From Brockia lithotrophica (lineage in GTDB: Bacteria; Bacillota; Bacilli; Thermicanales; DSM-22653): DNA of 64,000 nt. Every line of letters begins with the position of its first letter. The first letter of the stretch is position 1. A program made the position numbers and the translations under genes. The stretch lies in assembly GCF_003633725.1 (NCBI RefSeq), contig NZ_RBIJ01000001.1, forward strand, positions 597,400 to 661,399, written 5' to 3'. Shown piece after piece: positions 16,261 to 24,736 of the stretch. The notes under the pieces are model-generated. The model was not told the origin of the DNA, made no database searches, and saw nothing but the letters and a program-made list of their open reading frames with translations.

Positions 16261-17485
16261 ATAGTTGCCGAACCGTGTAGCCCTTCTTTCGAAAGATCTC
16301 CGCAAGGCCGTCCGGCCCTACGACGTGCGCGGCACCCACGGCGACGAAGAGGGGGCGTCCGTCGCGCTGGAGTTCTTCCTCGATGCGCTGGGCCATATTC
16401 TGGTTGCGTTCCACGATGACCTTCTGGTAGTACGTTTCCAACGCTTGGCTCTTCCCTCGGTAGTCGGCTACAGCCGCCCGCTCCAACGCAGCGGTGTCTC
16501 CTGTGCGCAAAAATTCATGTAAGGATTCCATCTCTTGACGGTACGCCGCATCATCTTGCGAGAGCTCCTTACGAAGGAGCTCCGCGTAGACGTCGTCGGG
16601 CAGAGTCGAAAGAAGCTCCATCTGCATTGAAGCGCCTTCGAGAGAACGAACGGGCTTCCCGAGCTTCTTGGCTTCTTGGATGAGAACCATATCGACCCCG
16701 TAGGCGGGACTGAAATCCTTGAGTAGTGAAGAGGAAAGCCGCACTTGGGTGATCATCATGTAAAGGTACCAGGGTTTAAAAGAATCTTGGATGAGCATGG
16801 CGCTCCCCCGATTGCGGGACTTGAACTCGTCGATTTTTTGTACGACATCCTTAGGCAATGCGTCGCGGTACGTGCGCCCGTCCGAATACATCCCGTCCAG
16901 CGTGTACTTTACCGTTGCGAGCTGTTCGCCGAGAGAGGTGACGTCTGCCTCTACGGCGAGGGCGCCCGCCTCTTGGAACGCCTTCTTCACTTCGGGCGAA
17001 AAGGGATACATCTCGCGCTTGGCGACGTGAATCGTACCCATGAGGTAGACGGTCCGCCCGTCCTTCTTCGCCTCGAAGAGGAGGCCGCGGTTCCCCTGCG
17101 CGCTTCCTTCGGCAAAGGGGCGAACCGCCTCCTGCTTCGTCCCCCCGCCAAGGAGACCGCCCAAGAGTTGGGAAAACACGTCGGTGTCGGACTCTCCTCC
17201 ACCGACGAGCTCCTTCAAGAGGTCGGGGAACTCTTGGGCGGAGTCTTGGGGTGCGGACGAGCGGGTTTCCTTTTTGCCAGAACCGGTATCCGGGCGTGGT
17301 TTTGCCCCGGCGGAAGAAGCCGCGTCCTGCTCCTGAGAACGCAATTCGTCCAAAAGCGCCTGCGAAGTGGCCTTCCCGTCCTGAGAGGGAGCAAACGGAT
17401 TCGCACAGCCGAGGGCGGCCAAAAGCACGAGGAGGGCCAAACCCGCCGCAAACAGACGGCGTGCCCCCCTTCCCCCGAAGACCAT
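16259..17485 (-). CDS. TraB/GumN family lipoprotein
   Basis: A 408-residue lipoprotein (lipobox LAALGC, Cys27) with a roughly 90-residue linker rich in Gly, Ser and Gln, followed by a TraB/GumN domain. Diagnostic pieces are VYLMGTIHVAK, ALAVEADVTSL, SLEGASMQMELL and the C-terminal VAVGAAHVVGPDGL. The Gly-x-x-His and Glu residues that form the proposed metalloprotease-like site are present. Members have been proposed to degrade peptides, but activity is poorly defined. The ATG start has AAAGGAGG upstream. It is convergent with modD and downstream of yqeH by 134 nt. Confidence 0.88.
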   Translation of the reverse strand: MVFGGRGARRLFAAGLALLVLLAALGCANPFAPSQDGKATSQALLDELRSQEQDAASSAGAKPRPDTGSGKKETRSSAPQDSAQEFPDLLKELVGGGESDTDVFSQLLGGLLGGGTKQEAVRPFAEGSAQGNRGLLFEAKKDGRTVYLMGTIHVAKREMYPFSPEVKKAFQEAGALAVEADVTSLGEQLATVKYTLDGMYSDGRTYRDALPKDVVQKIDEFKSRNRGSAMLIQDSFKPWYLYMMITQVRLSSSLLKDFSPAYGVDMVLIQEAKKLGKPVRSLEGASMQMELLSTLPDDVYAELLRKELSQDDAAYRQEMESLHEFLRTGDTAALERAAVADYRGKSQALETYYQKVIVERNQNMAQRIEEELQRDGRPLFVAVGAAHVVGPDGLAEIFRKKGYTVRQL

Positions 17486-17619
17486 CCCCCCGCCTCCTTT
17501 GCCCAGTTTCCGCACGGTCCTCACAGCGGATTATACATCACCGAAGAAATGGTGGGGATAAAGTTTTCCTAAAAAAGCGAGATCCTCGGCGTTTGCGTCT
17601 TTTTCCGTTCCCGCCTTCG

Positions 17620-18765
17620 TCACACCATCGCTTCGCGGACGTACACGCGGACGCCTTCCGGCACGTGGACGACGAATTCCCCCGGTTGTCCGTGCTGCAC
17701 GACCCAACCGACGCTCCCTACGGCGATGTCGCGCTTCCCCGGCGAGGCGGAGAGGTGAAGGGGGATCTGCTCGCGCAAGGCGAAGCGTTCCGCACGGTCG
17801 CGAGCGGGAGGGAAGAGGAGTTCGCCGACGTGGCGTGCGTAGAGCTCGTCGGCACGGGCGAGCTTCGTCCGATGTACGCGGATGCGCGAAGATGCGTACA
17901 CGACGAGGGGTTGCGGCGGGCCCGAGACGAAGTCCACGCGCACGAGGCCGCCGAGGAAGATCGTCTGCCCCGGATCGCGAAGTTGGTACACACGCGGACG
18001 GATCTCCTCTTGCGGGACGAGGATTTTGAGCTCTTCCGGCAACAGGCGAGGGGCGATCGTACTCGCGGGGAGCGCACCCGGCGTATCGTAGAGGACGAGG
18101 TCTCCGGGGAGGTCGAGGCGGACGACGCTCAGCGTCGTCCCGGGAAACGGAGAAACCGTAAGGGGGATGGGCGGAGCATCCACCTCAGGAGCACTAGGCG
18201 CGAGCACCTCCCGCAGGGCGTTGAGGAGGGTGGACTTTCCGGCGTTTGCCACGCCCACGGCGGCAAAAGTTCGAAACTTCCCCGCAAAGCGCTCCATGGC
18301 GGCGACGAGAGCCTCGAGGTTTCTCCGACGCTTGGCCGACAGAAGGAGGACTTCCGCGGGCTCGAGGCCGAACTCCCGCGCCCGACGCTCGAGCCACCGC
18401 ACGACGCGCTCCCGCCGCACCGAGCGGGGAAGGAGGTCTTCTTTGTTCCCTACGAGGAGGACGGGGTGGTGCGGACCGCGGGGAAGGGAAATCCCGAGGC
18501 CCGCTTCTACGTCCAAAAGGTCGACGACGAGGAGGAGGACGACCTTCTGCTTGGCCAAGGAAGCCATGGCTTCCGCGAAGTCCTCGGAACTCAAGCGGAC
18601 GGCCGTTGGATCCCCGTAGTGGAGCATGCGAAAGCAGCGCATGCACAAAGCCCGAGGGTCGTCCCACTTTTCCGGTGGCAGGTACCCGCGGGCGTGGGGG
18701 TCGGTCGACTGAAGCGGTGCCCCACAGCCGGGGCAGAGACGGACTTCGGCGGACACGTCGCTCAT
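17620..18765 (-). CDS. yqeH: Ribosome-biogenesis GTPase YqeH
   Basis: Circularly permuted GTPase needed for 30S assembly. A treble-clef zinc motif (Cys11, Cys14, Cys41, Cys44) opens the 381-residue protein. The G motifs then occur in permuted order: LVGNKEDLL (G4), LLSAKRRRN (G5), GVANAGKSTLL (G1), PGTTL (G2) and YDTPG (G3), followed by the C-terminal beta-rich domain. The ATG at 18765 overlaps the yqeG stop as ATGA; a GTG three codons on has a better-placed AGGAGGG. Coupled to yqeG as in Bacillus, but aroE, usually next, lies 10 kb away beyond the Mo/W island. Confidence 0.96.
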   Translation of the reverse strand: MSDVSAEVRLCPGCGAPLQSTDPHARGYLPPEKWDDPRALCMRCFRMLHYGDPTAVRLSSEDFAEAMASLAKQKVVLLLVVDLLDVEAGLGISLPRGPHHPVLLVGNKEDLLPRSVRRERVVRWLERRAREFGLEPAEVLLLSAKRRRNLEALVAAMERFAGKFRTFAAVGVANAGKSTLLNALREVLAPSAPEVDAPPIPLTVSPFPGTTLSVVRLDLPGDLVLYDTPGALPASTIAPRLLPEELKILVPQEEIRPRVYQLRDPGQTIFLGGLVRVDFVSGPPQPLVVYASSRIRVHRTKLARADELYARHVGELLFPPARDRAERFALREQIPLHLSASPGKRDIAVGSVGWVVQHGQPGEFVVHVPEGVRVYVREAMV

Positions 18766-19199
18766 CCCTCCTCGGGCCACAGGCCGAGCCGCTCGAGCAG
18801 GCGGCGAAGTCGGCGTTCGAAAAAGCGGTTTACGCGCGTGTGCGGCCCATCCGTCGACACGACGGGGCGGACGAGAACGGCGCGCATCCCCATGCGGTGC
18901 GCACCCCAGACGTCCGTGAGGAGCTGATCGCCGACGACGATACACGCTTCGGGCGGAAGGCCGAGCTGGCGCAGGGCGCGTACGAACCCGACGCGCAAGG
19001 GCTTTCGCGCCGAAGAAACGTAGGGAATGCCGAGTTCCCGAAGGGCGCTTTCTACCCGCGTCGTGTGGTTGTTGGAAATCACGCATACGGAAATCCCCCG
19101 CGCGCGGGCCGCCTCGAGCCAGGCGCGGTGGGCGGGGGGAATTTCCGACGAGTTCCACGGAAGGAGGGTGTTGTCCAAATCGACGAGCACCCCACGCAC
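18762..19199 (-). CDS. yqeG: HAD phosphatase YqeG, N-terminus extends beyond the first usable start
   Basis: HAD superfamily IIIA phosphatase related to phosphatidylglycerophosphate phosphatases. Motif I is VLVDLDNTLLPW, motif II VISNN, the Lys motif SSARKPLR and motif III VVGDQLLTDVWGA. From GTG 19199 there are 145 residues, about 27 fewer than the Bacillus protein. The missing N-terminus is encoded upstream in the same frame (LLKKLLGYFVPERL... from about 19289), yet no ATG, GTG or TTG occurs in that open frame. The true start may be a CTG near 19367 or another rare codon, or the assembly has an error. Translation is coupled to yqeH. Confidence 0.88.
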   Translation of the reverse strand: MRGVLVDLDNTLLPWNSSEIPPAHRAWLEAARARGISVCVISNNHTTRVESALRELGIPYVSSARKPLRVGFVRALRQLGLPPEACIVVGDQLLTDVWGAHRMGMRAVLVRPVVSTDGPHTRVNRFFERRLRRLLERLGLWPEEG

Positions 19200-19532
19200 G
19201 CCCTCACGCGCGAGCTCCTCGAGATCTACGTCGGCGAGGGAATCGGCCAGACGCTCGGGAACGAAGTACCCGAGGAGCTTCTTGAGAAGAGCGCGTTCGC
19301 GTCGGGCGGACGGGAAGACCTCGCGTCTTGAAGGAAGTCCGGAGTGCTGTCCCCTGCCGTGCTGCAGAAAAGCCTGCCCTTCTTCCCGTCGGTCGATGCG
19401 GGTTCCCCCCTTTGCGTCGTTTCACGCTCCGGACCAAACTTTCTTGAAGGGCCTAACGAGGCGCCCGCGTGCCGGGCCAACGATGGCCCCAAACGGACGA
19501 GGGTCGGTTCCCCTTCCGCAGAAGACAAAGCC

Positions 19533-20879
19533 TCAGCAGGACCCGGGAGGAAGGGGCACCCGTGGGGACGGTGATTCGCCGCACGACGGATCGCTCCCGC
19601 CCCCCTCCCCTCTATCCCCCAAAAACGGAAAGAGGTCCGCTGACCTCTCGCCTGTGGAAAAGCCTTCCTCCCAGAGGTCGTCGGGCTCCCAATCGAGAAG
19701 CGGAGCTTCTCCCGATCCGTAGAGGACGTGTTCCTCAGCATACGGCCAGACGATCCGAACCGTCTCAAGGGCCGCCCGCAAGCGGAGCGGATTGGGGACG
19801 CCGCGGTACGGACGGGCGGCAAACTCCGTGACCCGGCGCAGGAGTTCCTCGGGCGAGCGGACGAGGCGCGCCACGCCGGCCGCCTCGAGGAGCTTCGCGT
19901 TTTCCTCTTCGTGTCCCGGCAGCGGGCGGTAGAGGAAGATGGGCAGACCCAAGGCCCACGCTTCGGCGACCGAAAGGCCGCCGGCCTTGGTGACGAGGAG
20001 GTCAGCCTCCTCCATGAGGCGGCGTACCTCCTCTACGAAGCCGTACACCACGAGGGAGCCTTGCAACCGTCCGCGGTATTCCGAAAGCGCGCGGTAGAGT
20101 GGGGCGTTCCGTCCGGCAACGACGACGTACTCCTTGGCAAAGGGAAGGCGGTCGAGGGCAAGGAGGAGCTCGGGGAGGGAGTCGAGCATCCCCAACCCCC
20201 CGCCCATAAAGAGAAGGCGCAGCGGCCGCTCGGCGCTTTCCTGGAAGAGGGGGAAGCGAAGACGCCCTTCGGCATCCGCGTTCCAAAACTGGGCGCGCAG
20301 GGGAAGGCCTACGGCAAACGCGCGCGTGTCCGGAAAGCCGAAAGCCCCAAGAACTTCTTTCCCCTCGCGGGAGCCGACGAAGTAGAGGTCGTTTGCCGGG
20401 TGTACCCAAAACGGGTGCACGGCGTAGTCCGTGACCACGGTGACGAGGGGGGCAAGGAGCTCACCCCGCGCCCGAAGCTCCGCGAGTTCCTGGGTGGCAA
20501 GGAAGTGCGTGGAGATCACGAGATCCGGGGAAAGTTCGCGCAGGCGGGCCAAAAGGGGCGCCCGACCCGCAAGGCGGACGAGGGCGAGGACGTCGCGAAA
20601 GAGGAGCTTTTGCGGGGCGCCCACGTTGTAGACGGTCCGGTACGCGGAAGGGGCGCGCCGGAGCGCGAAGTAAAAGATCCGTTGGAGGAGGCGGTGAAAG
20701 CGTGGGTGTACCCGCTCCATGAAATCCTCTACCACGACGTCCGTTTCGGGGTGGAGCGTGCGCACGGCTTCCGCCACGGCTTCGGCGGCGCTCCGATGTC
20801 CGTCGCCATACACCGCATAGACGACCCAGACGCGCCGGATGAGCGGCGACCGCTCGCGGACGATGTCCCCTCCCTTCAT
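19533..20879 (-). CDS. MGDG synthase/UgtP-like glycosyltransferase (GT28)
   Basis: A 448-residue glycosyltransferase with a monogalactosyldiacylglycerol-synthase N-terminal domain (VYAVYGDGHRSAAEAVAEAV, then DLVISTHFLATQEL and TVVTDYAVHPFW) and a GT1/GT28 C-terminal domain (LFMGGGLGML, VVAGRNAPLY, VYGFVEEVRRLM, ADLLVTKAGGLSVAEAW). Such enzymes transfer sugars from UDP-sugars to diacylglycerol or related lipids at the inner membrane face. The last 40 residues are low-complexity. The ATG overlaps the stop of the deacetylase gene as ATGA. The operon context (deacetylase, MFS) points to envelope glycolipid or surface polymer work, but the acceptor is unknown. Confidence 0.88.
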   Translation of the reverse strand: MKGGDIVRERSPLIRRVWVVYAVYGDGHRSAAEAVAEAVRTLHPETDVVVEDFMERVHPRFHRLLQRIFYFALRRAPSAYRTVYNVGAPQKLLFRDVLALVRLAGRAPLLARLRELSPDLVISTHFLATQELAELRARGELLAPLVTVVTDYAVHPFWVHPANDLYFVGSREGKEVLGAFGFPDTRAFAVGLPLRAQFWNADAEGRLRFPLFQESAERPLRLLFMGGGLGMLDSLPELLLALDRLPFAKEYVVVAGRNAPLYRALSEYRGRLQGSLVVYGFVEEVRRLMEEADLLVTKAGGLSVAEAWALGLPIFLYRPLPGHEEENAKLLEAAGVARLVRSPEELLRRVTEFAARPYRGVPNPLRLRAALETVRIVWPYAEEHVLYGSGEAPLLDWEPDDLWEEGFSTGERSADLFPFLGDRGEGGGSDPSCGESPSPRVPLPPGSC

Positions 20880-22261
20880 CCTCCTTCCCCTCCCCTTTCC
20901 GTAGCGGCCTTTTTCGCACCCGTCGGCCCGAGGGACGACCGCTCCGACCGCACGGCGGCGCGGACGCCGTATCGGGCTTCGAGCTCCTCCCGCGAGAGGA
21001 CGACCCAACGGGGGCTTACGTCTCCCCCCTCACGCAGACGCCGCATGCCCTCGGGGTGCAAAAGGCCGAGAAGCCAGAGCATGTAGGCCCCGGAAATGCG
21101 CTCCCAGAGCGTCCCCTGCGGCGGAAGGACGTGAAAGCCGAAGGCGCGGATCCCCCGGTGCAAGGCGGAAAGCCCGTATACCCCCCGCACGTCCGGGGCG
21201 TACTCCGCGATGTAGTGCGCGAGGAGCGTGAGCGACTGGTCGGCGAGGCGCTTGAGCTGGATCATGTACCGCAAGGTGGAAGTTTCGTTGCGGAGGGCGG
21301 AAAAGAGGAGCTCGTTGTTGAAGTGCAGGTTGAGCCCCGGATCTCCGGGAGAGAGCAAGGTTTGCCCGCGAACGACGAGCGGCGGACCGGAGTACGGCCT
21401 CCGCTCGAGGTACAAAAGTCCGTCCGTGCCGAGGAGCGGCGTGTAGCGCAACACCGCGTGGTGGAGCCGTTCGAAGGCGAAGTAGAGGCGGTGGCGCAAA
21501 CGCCGCGGCGGATCGGGGATCCTCTCCCCGCGCGCCGCCGCCGCGAGGCCTTCACCCAGGGAGGAAAAGCGAAAGGAAACGCCGGCCTCCCGGAGGAGGG
21601 TCAGCGCAGCGTCGAGGGCGGCTAGGGAACGACCCGGAGCTTCGGGATCGGCGCCGAACGTCCGACCGGAGTCGTGCAGGAGGACGATTTCGCCGGGAGA
21701 TACGCGCGAGAGGAAACGCCATTTGAGCCAAAGGACGGTGCGCGCGGCCTGCCAATCGTACATCGTGAGCGACCAAAAGACGACCGTAAACCTCTTCCGG
21801 AGAAGGAGGTAGTCTACGAAACCGAGGGCGCCCCAGGGAGGGCGGTAGAGCGCAGGGCGCCTGCCGGTGATCTCTTCTACTATGCGTGCCGCCTCTTCCA
21901 CACCGCGCACCGTCCTCCACGGCAGGGAGAGGAAGTTCATCGTGTGCCGGAAGTTGTGAATCCCGATTTCGTGACCTGCCTCGGCGATCTGCCGCAGGAC
22001 TTCCGGGTAGCGCGCCGCGCGTTCGCCCACGACGAAAAAAGTCGCCCGCGCCCCGTGGCGCGCGAGAACTTCCAACAGCCGAGGGGTATATTCAGGATCC
22101 GGTCCATCGTCGAACGTGAGAAAGACAGTTCCCGGGACCCGGAGGCGGTGAAGCCCACCAAGCCGAAGGAGGCGAAACCAGACGAGCGAGAGAAGGACGT
22201 ACAGCGTATAAAGGAGGACGAGGTACGCAATCCCCTTCCCCAAGGCCGGGATCCACGACAA
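20876..22261 (-). CDS. Membrane-anchored polysaccharide deacetylase with YkoP-like C-terminal domain
   Basis: A 461-residue protein: one N-terminal membrane segment (about residues 8-30), a NodB-type deacetylase domain (TFDDGPD at 49-55, His102 and His106 in IHNFRH, RPPWG at 140-144, LLHD at 194-197), then from about 255 a second domain with LNLHFNNELLFSALRNE, LTLLAHYIAEY and VRGVYGLSALHRG that resembles the Bacillus YkoP protein. The deacetylase domain removes acetyl groups from sugars outside the cell. The TTG at 22261 follows GGGGGGAGCGGAC; the frame is open much further upstream inside the MFS gene, but that sequence has no homology. Domain fusion assignment is by eye. Confidence 0.82.
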   Translation of the reverse strand: MSWIPALGKGIAYLVLLYTLYVLLSLVWFRLLRLGGLHRLRVPGTVFLTFDDGPDPEYTPRLLEVLARHGARATFFVVGERAARYPEVLRQIAEAGHEIGIHNFRHTMNFLSLPWRTVRGVEEAARIVEEITGRRPALYRPPWGALGFVDYLLLRKRFTVVFWSLTMYDWQAARTVLWLKWRFLSRVSPGEIVLLHDSGRTFGADPEAPGRSLAALDAALTLLREAGVSFRFSSLGEGLAAAARGERIPDPPRRLRHRLYFAFERLHHAVLRYTPLLGTDGLLYLERRPYSGPPLVVRGQTLLSPGDPGLNLHFNNELLFSALRNETSTLRYMIQLKRLADQSLTLLAHYIAEYAPDVRGVYGLSALHRGIRAFGFHVLPPQGTLWERISGAYMLWLLGLLHPEGMRRLREGGDVSPRWVVLSREELEARYGVRAAVRSERSSLGPTGAKKAATERGGEGG

Positions 22262-22293
22262 GTCCGCTCCCCCCGATCGCCCCGCCTCCTCGC

Positions 22294-23484
22294 TCAGCGT
22301 ACGCGATCCGAAGAGCCATCCCAAAAGGCAGGGGGATGAAGCGGGGCAAATGCGTAGAAAAAGACAAGGCTCAAAAGCATCATACCACTGATGAGAAGCA
22401 CGTTGGGCGTGGTGAGGCGATCGGCGAGGAAACCCCCGAGTCCGGAACCGAGCATGAGCCCGAGTCCCTCCAAGGTGGAAAAGAGCCCCCACCCTACACC
22501 CTTGTGGTTGTGAGGAACGTATTGCGCGAGGAGCGCATTCCAAGCCGGCAACAGCGCGGCGTAGCCGATCCCGAGAACCGCCGCCCAAAAGAGGAGCCTT
22601 CCGAGGGGCTGCGGCGGCGCCATGAAGAGGAGGGCGCCGCCCATGAGGAGGAATCCGAGGAGAAGAAATCCCCGGCGCCCCAGGCGGTCGGCAGCCATCC
22701 CCATGGGGATGAGCCCTCCCAAGGCCAAGCCTCCGCCGAGGAGGAGGAGGTACGAGTAAGCGTCGTACGGGAGATTTTGGTATACGGCGAGAAAGTTGGG
22801 GATTACAGGGATGAGCATGCCCGCGGCCACCGTCTGAAAGAGCATTCCCGGAAGCAAGGCGCGAATACGGCCGAACTGGTGGACGAGGACGCGGAACTGT
22901 TCTCGCAGGAGAGGGGGATGGTACGCCGGATGGCGAAAGTCCCGGAGGAAGGCTACACTGAGAAGCGAAATCCCCCACACTCCCAGGGCGACGTAGAGAG
23001 GGGTCACAGATCCCCGCCCGATGAGGAAGTTGCTCAGAATTACCCCGCCTCCCGTGCCCAAAAGCCAAAAGGCGTACAAGGTTCCCATCTGCGCGCTTCG
23101 GCGTTCTTCCTCTACGGATCCCATGGCGAGCAACCATACGGGGGATATCCCAAAACCGAAGAGGGTTGCCGAGAGGAGAAAGAGCCAAGCGTCGCGGGCA
23201 AAGGGGAGCAAGGCAAGTCCCAAGAAAGATATGCCCATGAGCACCCCGAGGACGACACGCGCCGGGAAACGATCGAGGAAGAAACCCGCCGAGGACTTAG
23301 AGGCGAGGTCCGCAAGGGAGTGGGCGGTTACGGCAAGCCCTACCCACGTGAGGGACATCCCGAGCACGTTTTCTCCATAGATGACGAGAAAGGAAAAGAC
23401 AATAAGCCCGCGGACGAACTCCGTGGCGAAGAGGAGAAAGGCAAGGTGAAAAAACCCCGAAGGATATCGTTTCGGCAAGGGCAT
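22294..23484 (-). CDS. MFS transporter
   Basis: A 396-residue major facilitator with twelve predicted helices. The loop 2-3 motif is present as SAGFFLDRFPARVVLG, and its counterpart in the second half is MGMAADRLGRRGFLL. Glycine-rich helix segments (LGTGGGVILSNFLIG, LGLMLGSGLGGFLAD) fit drug or sugar efflux members. The substrate is not readable. It is the promoter-proximal gene of a three-gene run with the deacetylase and glycosyltransferase, which suggests export or import of a compound linked to envelope sugars. ATG start with GAGGAG close upstream. Confidence 0.85.
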   Translation of the reverse strand: MPLPKRYPSGFFHLAFLLFATEFVRGLIVFSFLVIYGENVLGMSLTWVGLAVTAHSLADLASKSSAGFFLDRFPARVVLGVLMGISFLGLALLPFARDAWLFLLSATLFGFGISPVWLLAMGSVEEERRSAQMGTLYAFWLLGTGGGVILSNFLIGRGSVTPLYVALGVWGISLLSVAFLRDFRHPAYHPPLLREQFRVLVHQFGRIRALLPGMLFQTVAAGMLIPVIPNFLAVYQNLPYDAYSYLLLLGGGLALGGLIPMGMAADRLGRRGFLLLGFLLMGGALLFMAPPQPLGRLLFWAAVLGIGYAALLPAWNALLAQYVPHNHKGVGWGLFSTLEGLGLMLGSGLGGFLADRLTTPNVLLISGMMLLSLVFFYAFAPLHPPAFWDGSSDRVR

Positions 23485-23559
23485 TCGCTCCTCATATTCC
23501 GCGGTGGCCGTAGGCCTCGGACCTTTCCGGGCCCTTAGTTCCTTTCCCGTACTCCTCCG

Positions 23560-23588
23560 ATTATACCGGGTTTTCCCCGAAGCGAAAA
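23560..23588 (-). promoter_or_regulatory. Promoter of the MFS-deacetylase-glycosyltransferase operon
   Basis: Perfect TATAAT (23560-23565, minus strand) with a poor -35 TTTTCG (23583-23588) at 17 nt spacing, about 75 nt before the MFS start. The divergent YitT gene begins at 23600, so the two share this short region. Confidence 0.55.
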
Positions 23589-23599
23589 GGAGGATCCGG

Positions 23600-24712
23600 T
23601 TGGCGGCAGATCGGACCTACCCTCCACACACGGAAGAAATCCCGAATCACAGCATTCCCTCTGCGGAAGAGGTTCCTCCTCACGCGGGGACCGAAGAAGG
23701 GCCCCCCGCACCCGAACCTTCGGATCTGTACAAGATCGTCTTTCACGACGTCCTCCCCGGGATAGTCGTCGTCCTCGCCTCGCTCCTCATGGCGTTTTCC
23801 TACAACGCCTTTCTCATCCCGCACAAGATCCTGAGCGGGGGTGTCGCGGGGGTGGCGATGATCCTCTCCCTCTTCACCCCCATCTCCGCCGGTACATACC
23901 TCTTCCTCCTCAACGTCCCGCTTTTCGTCTTCGGGTACTTTACCCTCGGTCGGCGCTTCATCCGCGAAAGCGCCCTCTCCGTCGCCACGCTTTCCGTGGC
24001 GATGAACTTCATCCCCGTACACCCGCTCAGCAACGATCCCGTGATCTCTTCCGTCTTCGGCGGTGCGCTCGTTGGCCTGGGTATGGGGATCATCTACCGA
24101 ATGGCTGGATCGTCCGGCGGCATCGACATCGTCGCCTTTTACCTCGCCCGGCGACGCGACTTCCCCATGGGGACGCTCCTCTTCTCCTTCAACGCCGCGG
24201 TCGTCGCCCTCGCCGGCGTCCTCCTCTCTCCGGAACGCGCCCTGTACACAATGCTCGGGATGTACGTCTCGAGCCGCGTGGTGGACGGCGTCTTCACGCG
24301 GCACCTCAAGCTCACCCTGTTTATCGTGACGCAAAAGGGGGAGGCCGTGCGCCGCACGCTTCTCGAACTCAACCGCGGCGTGACGATTCTCGAAGGCGTG
24401 GGCGCGTACAGCGGGAAAAAGCGCTCCGTCCTCATGACGGTCGTGACCCGCTACGAACTCCCCCACCTGAAGCGAAAGCTCCTCCGCATCGACCCTTACG
24501 CTTTCGTAGACGCCGTGCAGTCCGTGGACGTGGTGGGCGGCTTCCAGCATCGGGAGCCCCTGGAAGAAGAAGAACCCATCTACCTCCTCCTCCCTACTCC
24601 GGAACGGGAAAAAACCACCGCGAAAACCCTCGTCCGATCCGCGAACGGAGGCGCGCGGAAGTGGTTTGCGAAAAAAAAGGAGGGAGGTTCTCCTCCCCCC
24701 GAAACGAGCTGA
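23600..24712 (+). CDS. YitT family membrane protein (DUF161 + DUF2179)
   Basis: A 370-residue membrane protein of unknown function. After a hydrophilic N-terminus of about 45 residues come five to six membrane segments of the YitT core (FLIPHKILSGGVAGVAMIL, MNFIPVHPLSNDPVISSVFGG in two parts, GSSGGIDIVAFYLARR), then a C-terminal cytoplasmic DUF2179 domain (FIVTQKGEAVRRTLLELNRG, TILEGVGAYSGKKRSVLM). A Lys-rich tail overlaps the moaA terminator. TTG start with AAGGAGGATCC upstream. Widespread in Bacillales; no transport substrate is established. Confidence 0.9.
   Translation: MAADRTYPPHTEEIPNHSIPSAEEVPPHAGTEEGPPAPEPSDLYKIVFHDVLPGIVVVLASLLMAFSYNAFLIPHKILSGGVAGVAMILSLFTPISAGTYLFLLNVPLFVFGYFTLGRRFIRESALSVATLSVAMNFIPVHPLSNDPVISSVFGGALVGLGMGIIYRMAGSSGGIDIVAFYLARRRDFPMGTLLFSFNAAVVALAGVLLSPERALYTMLGMYVSSRVVDGVFTRHLKLTLFIVTQKGEAVRRTLLELNRGVTILEGVGAYSGKKRSVLMTVVTRYELPHLKRKLLRIDPYAFVDAVQSVDVVGGFQHREPLEEEEPIYLLLPTPEREKTTAKTLVRSANGGARKWFAKKKEGGSPPPETS
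24671..24700 (-). terminator. moaA terminator embedded in the 3' end of the YitT gene
   Basis: Minus-strand stem CCTCCCTCC with GGGGGGAGG (24679-24687 and 24692-24700, loop AGAA), followed by a run of eight T (24671-24678). It lies about 40 nt past the moaA stop and inside the last codons of the convergent YitT gene, where it encodes the Lys-rich tail. Confidence 0.8.
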
Positions 24713-24736
24713 CCACGCCCCAAACGCGAAAACCGC

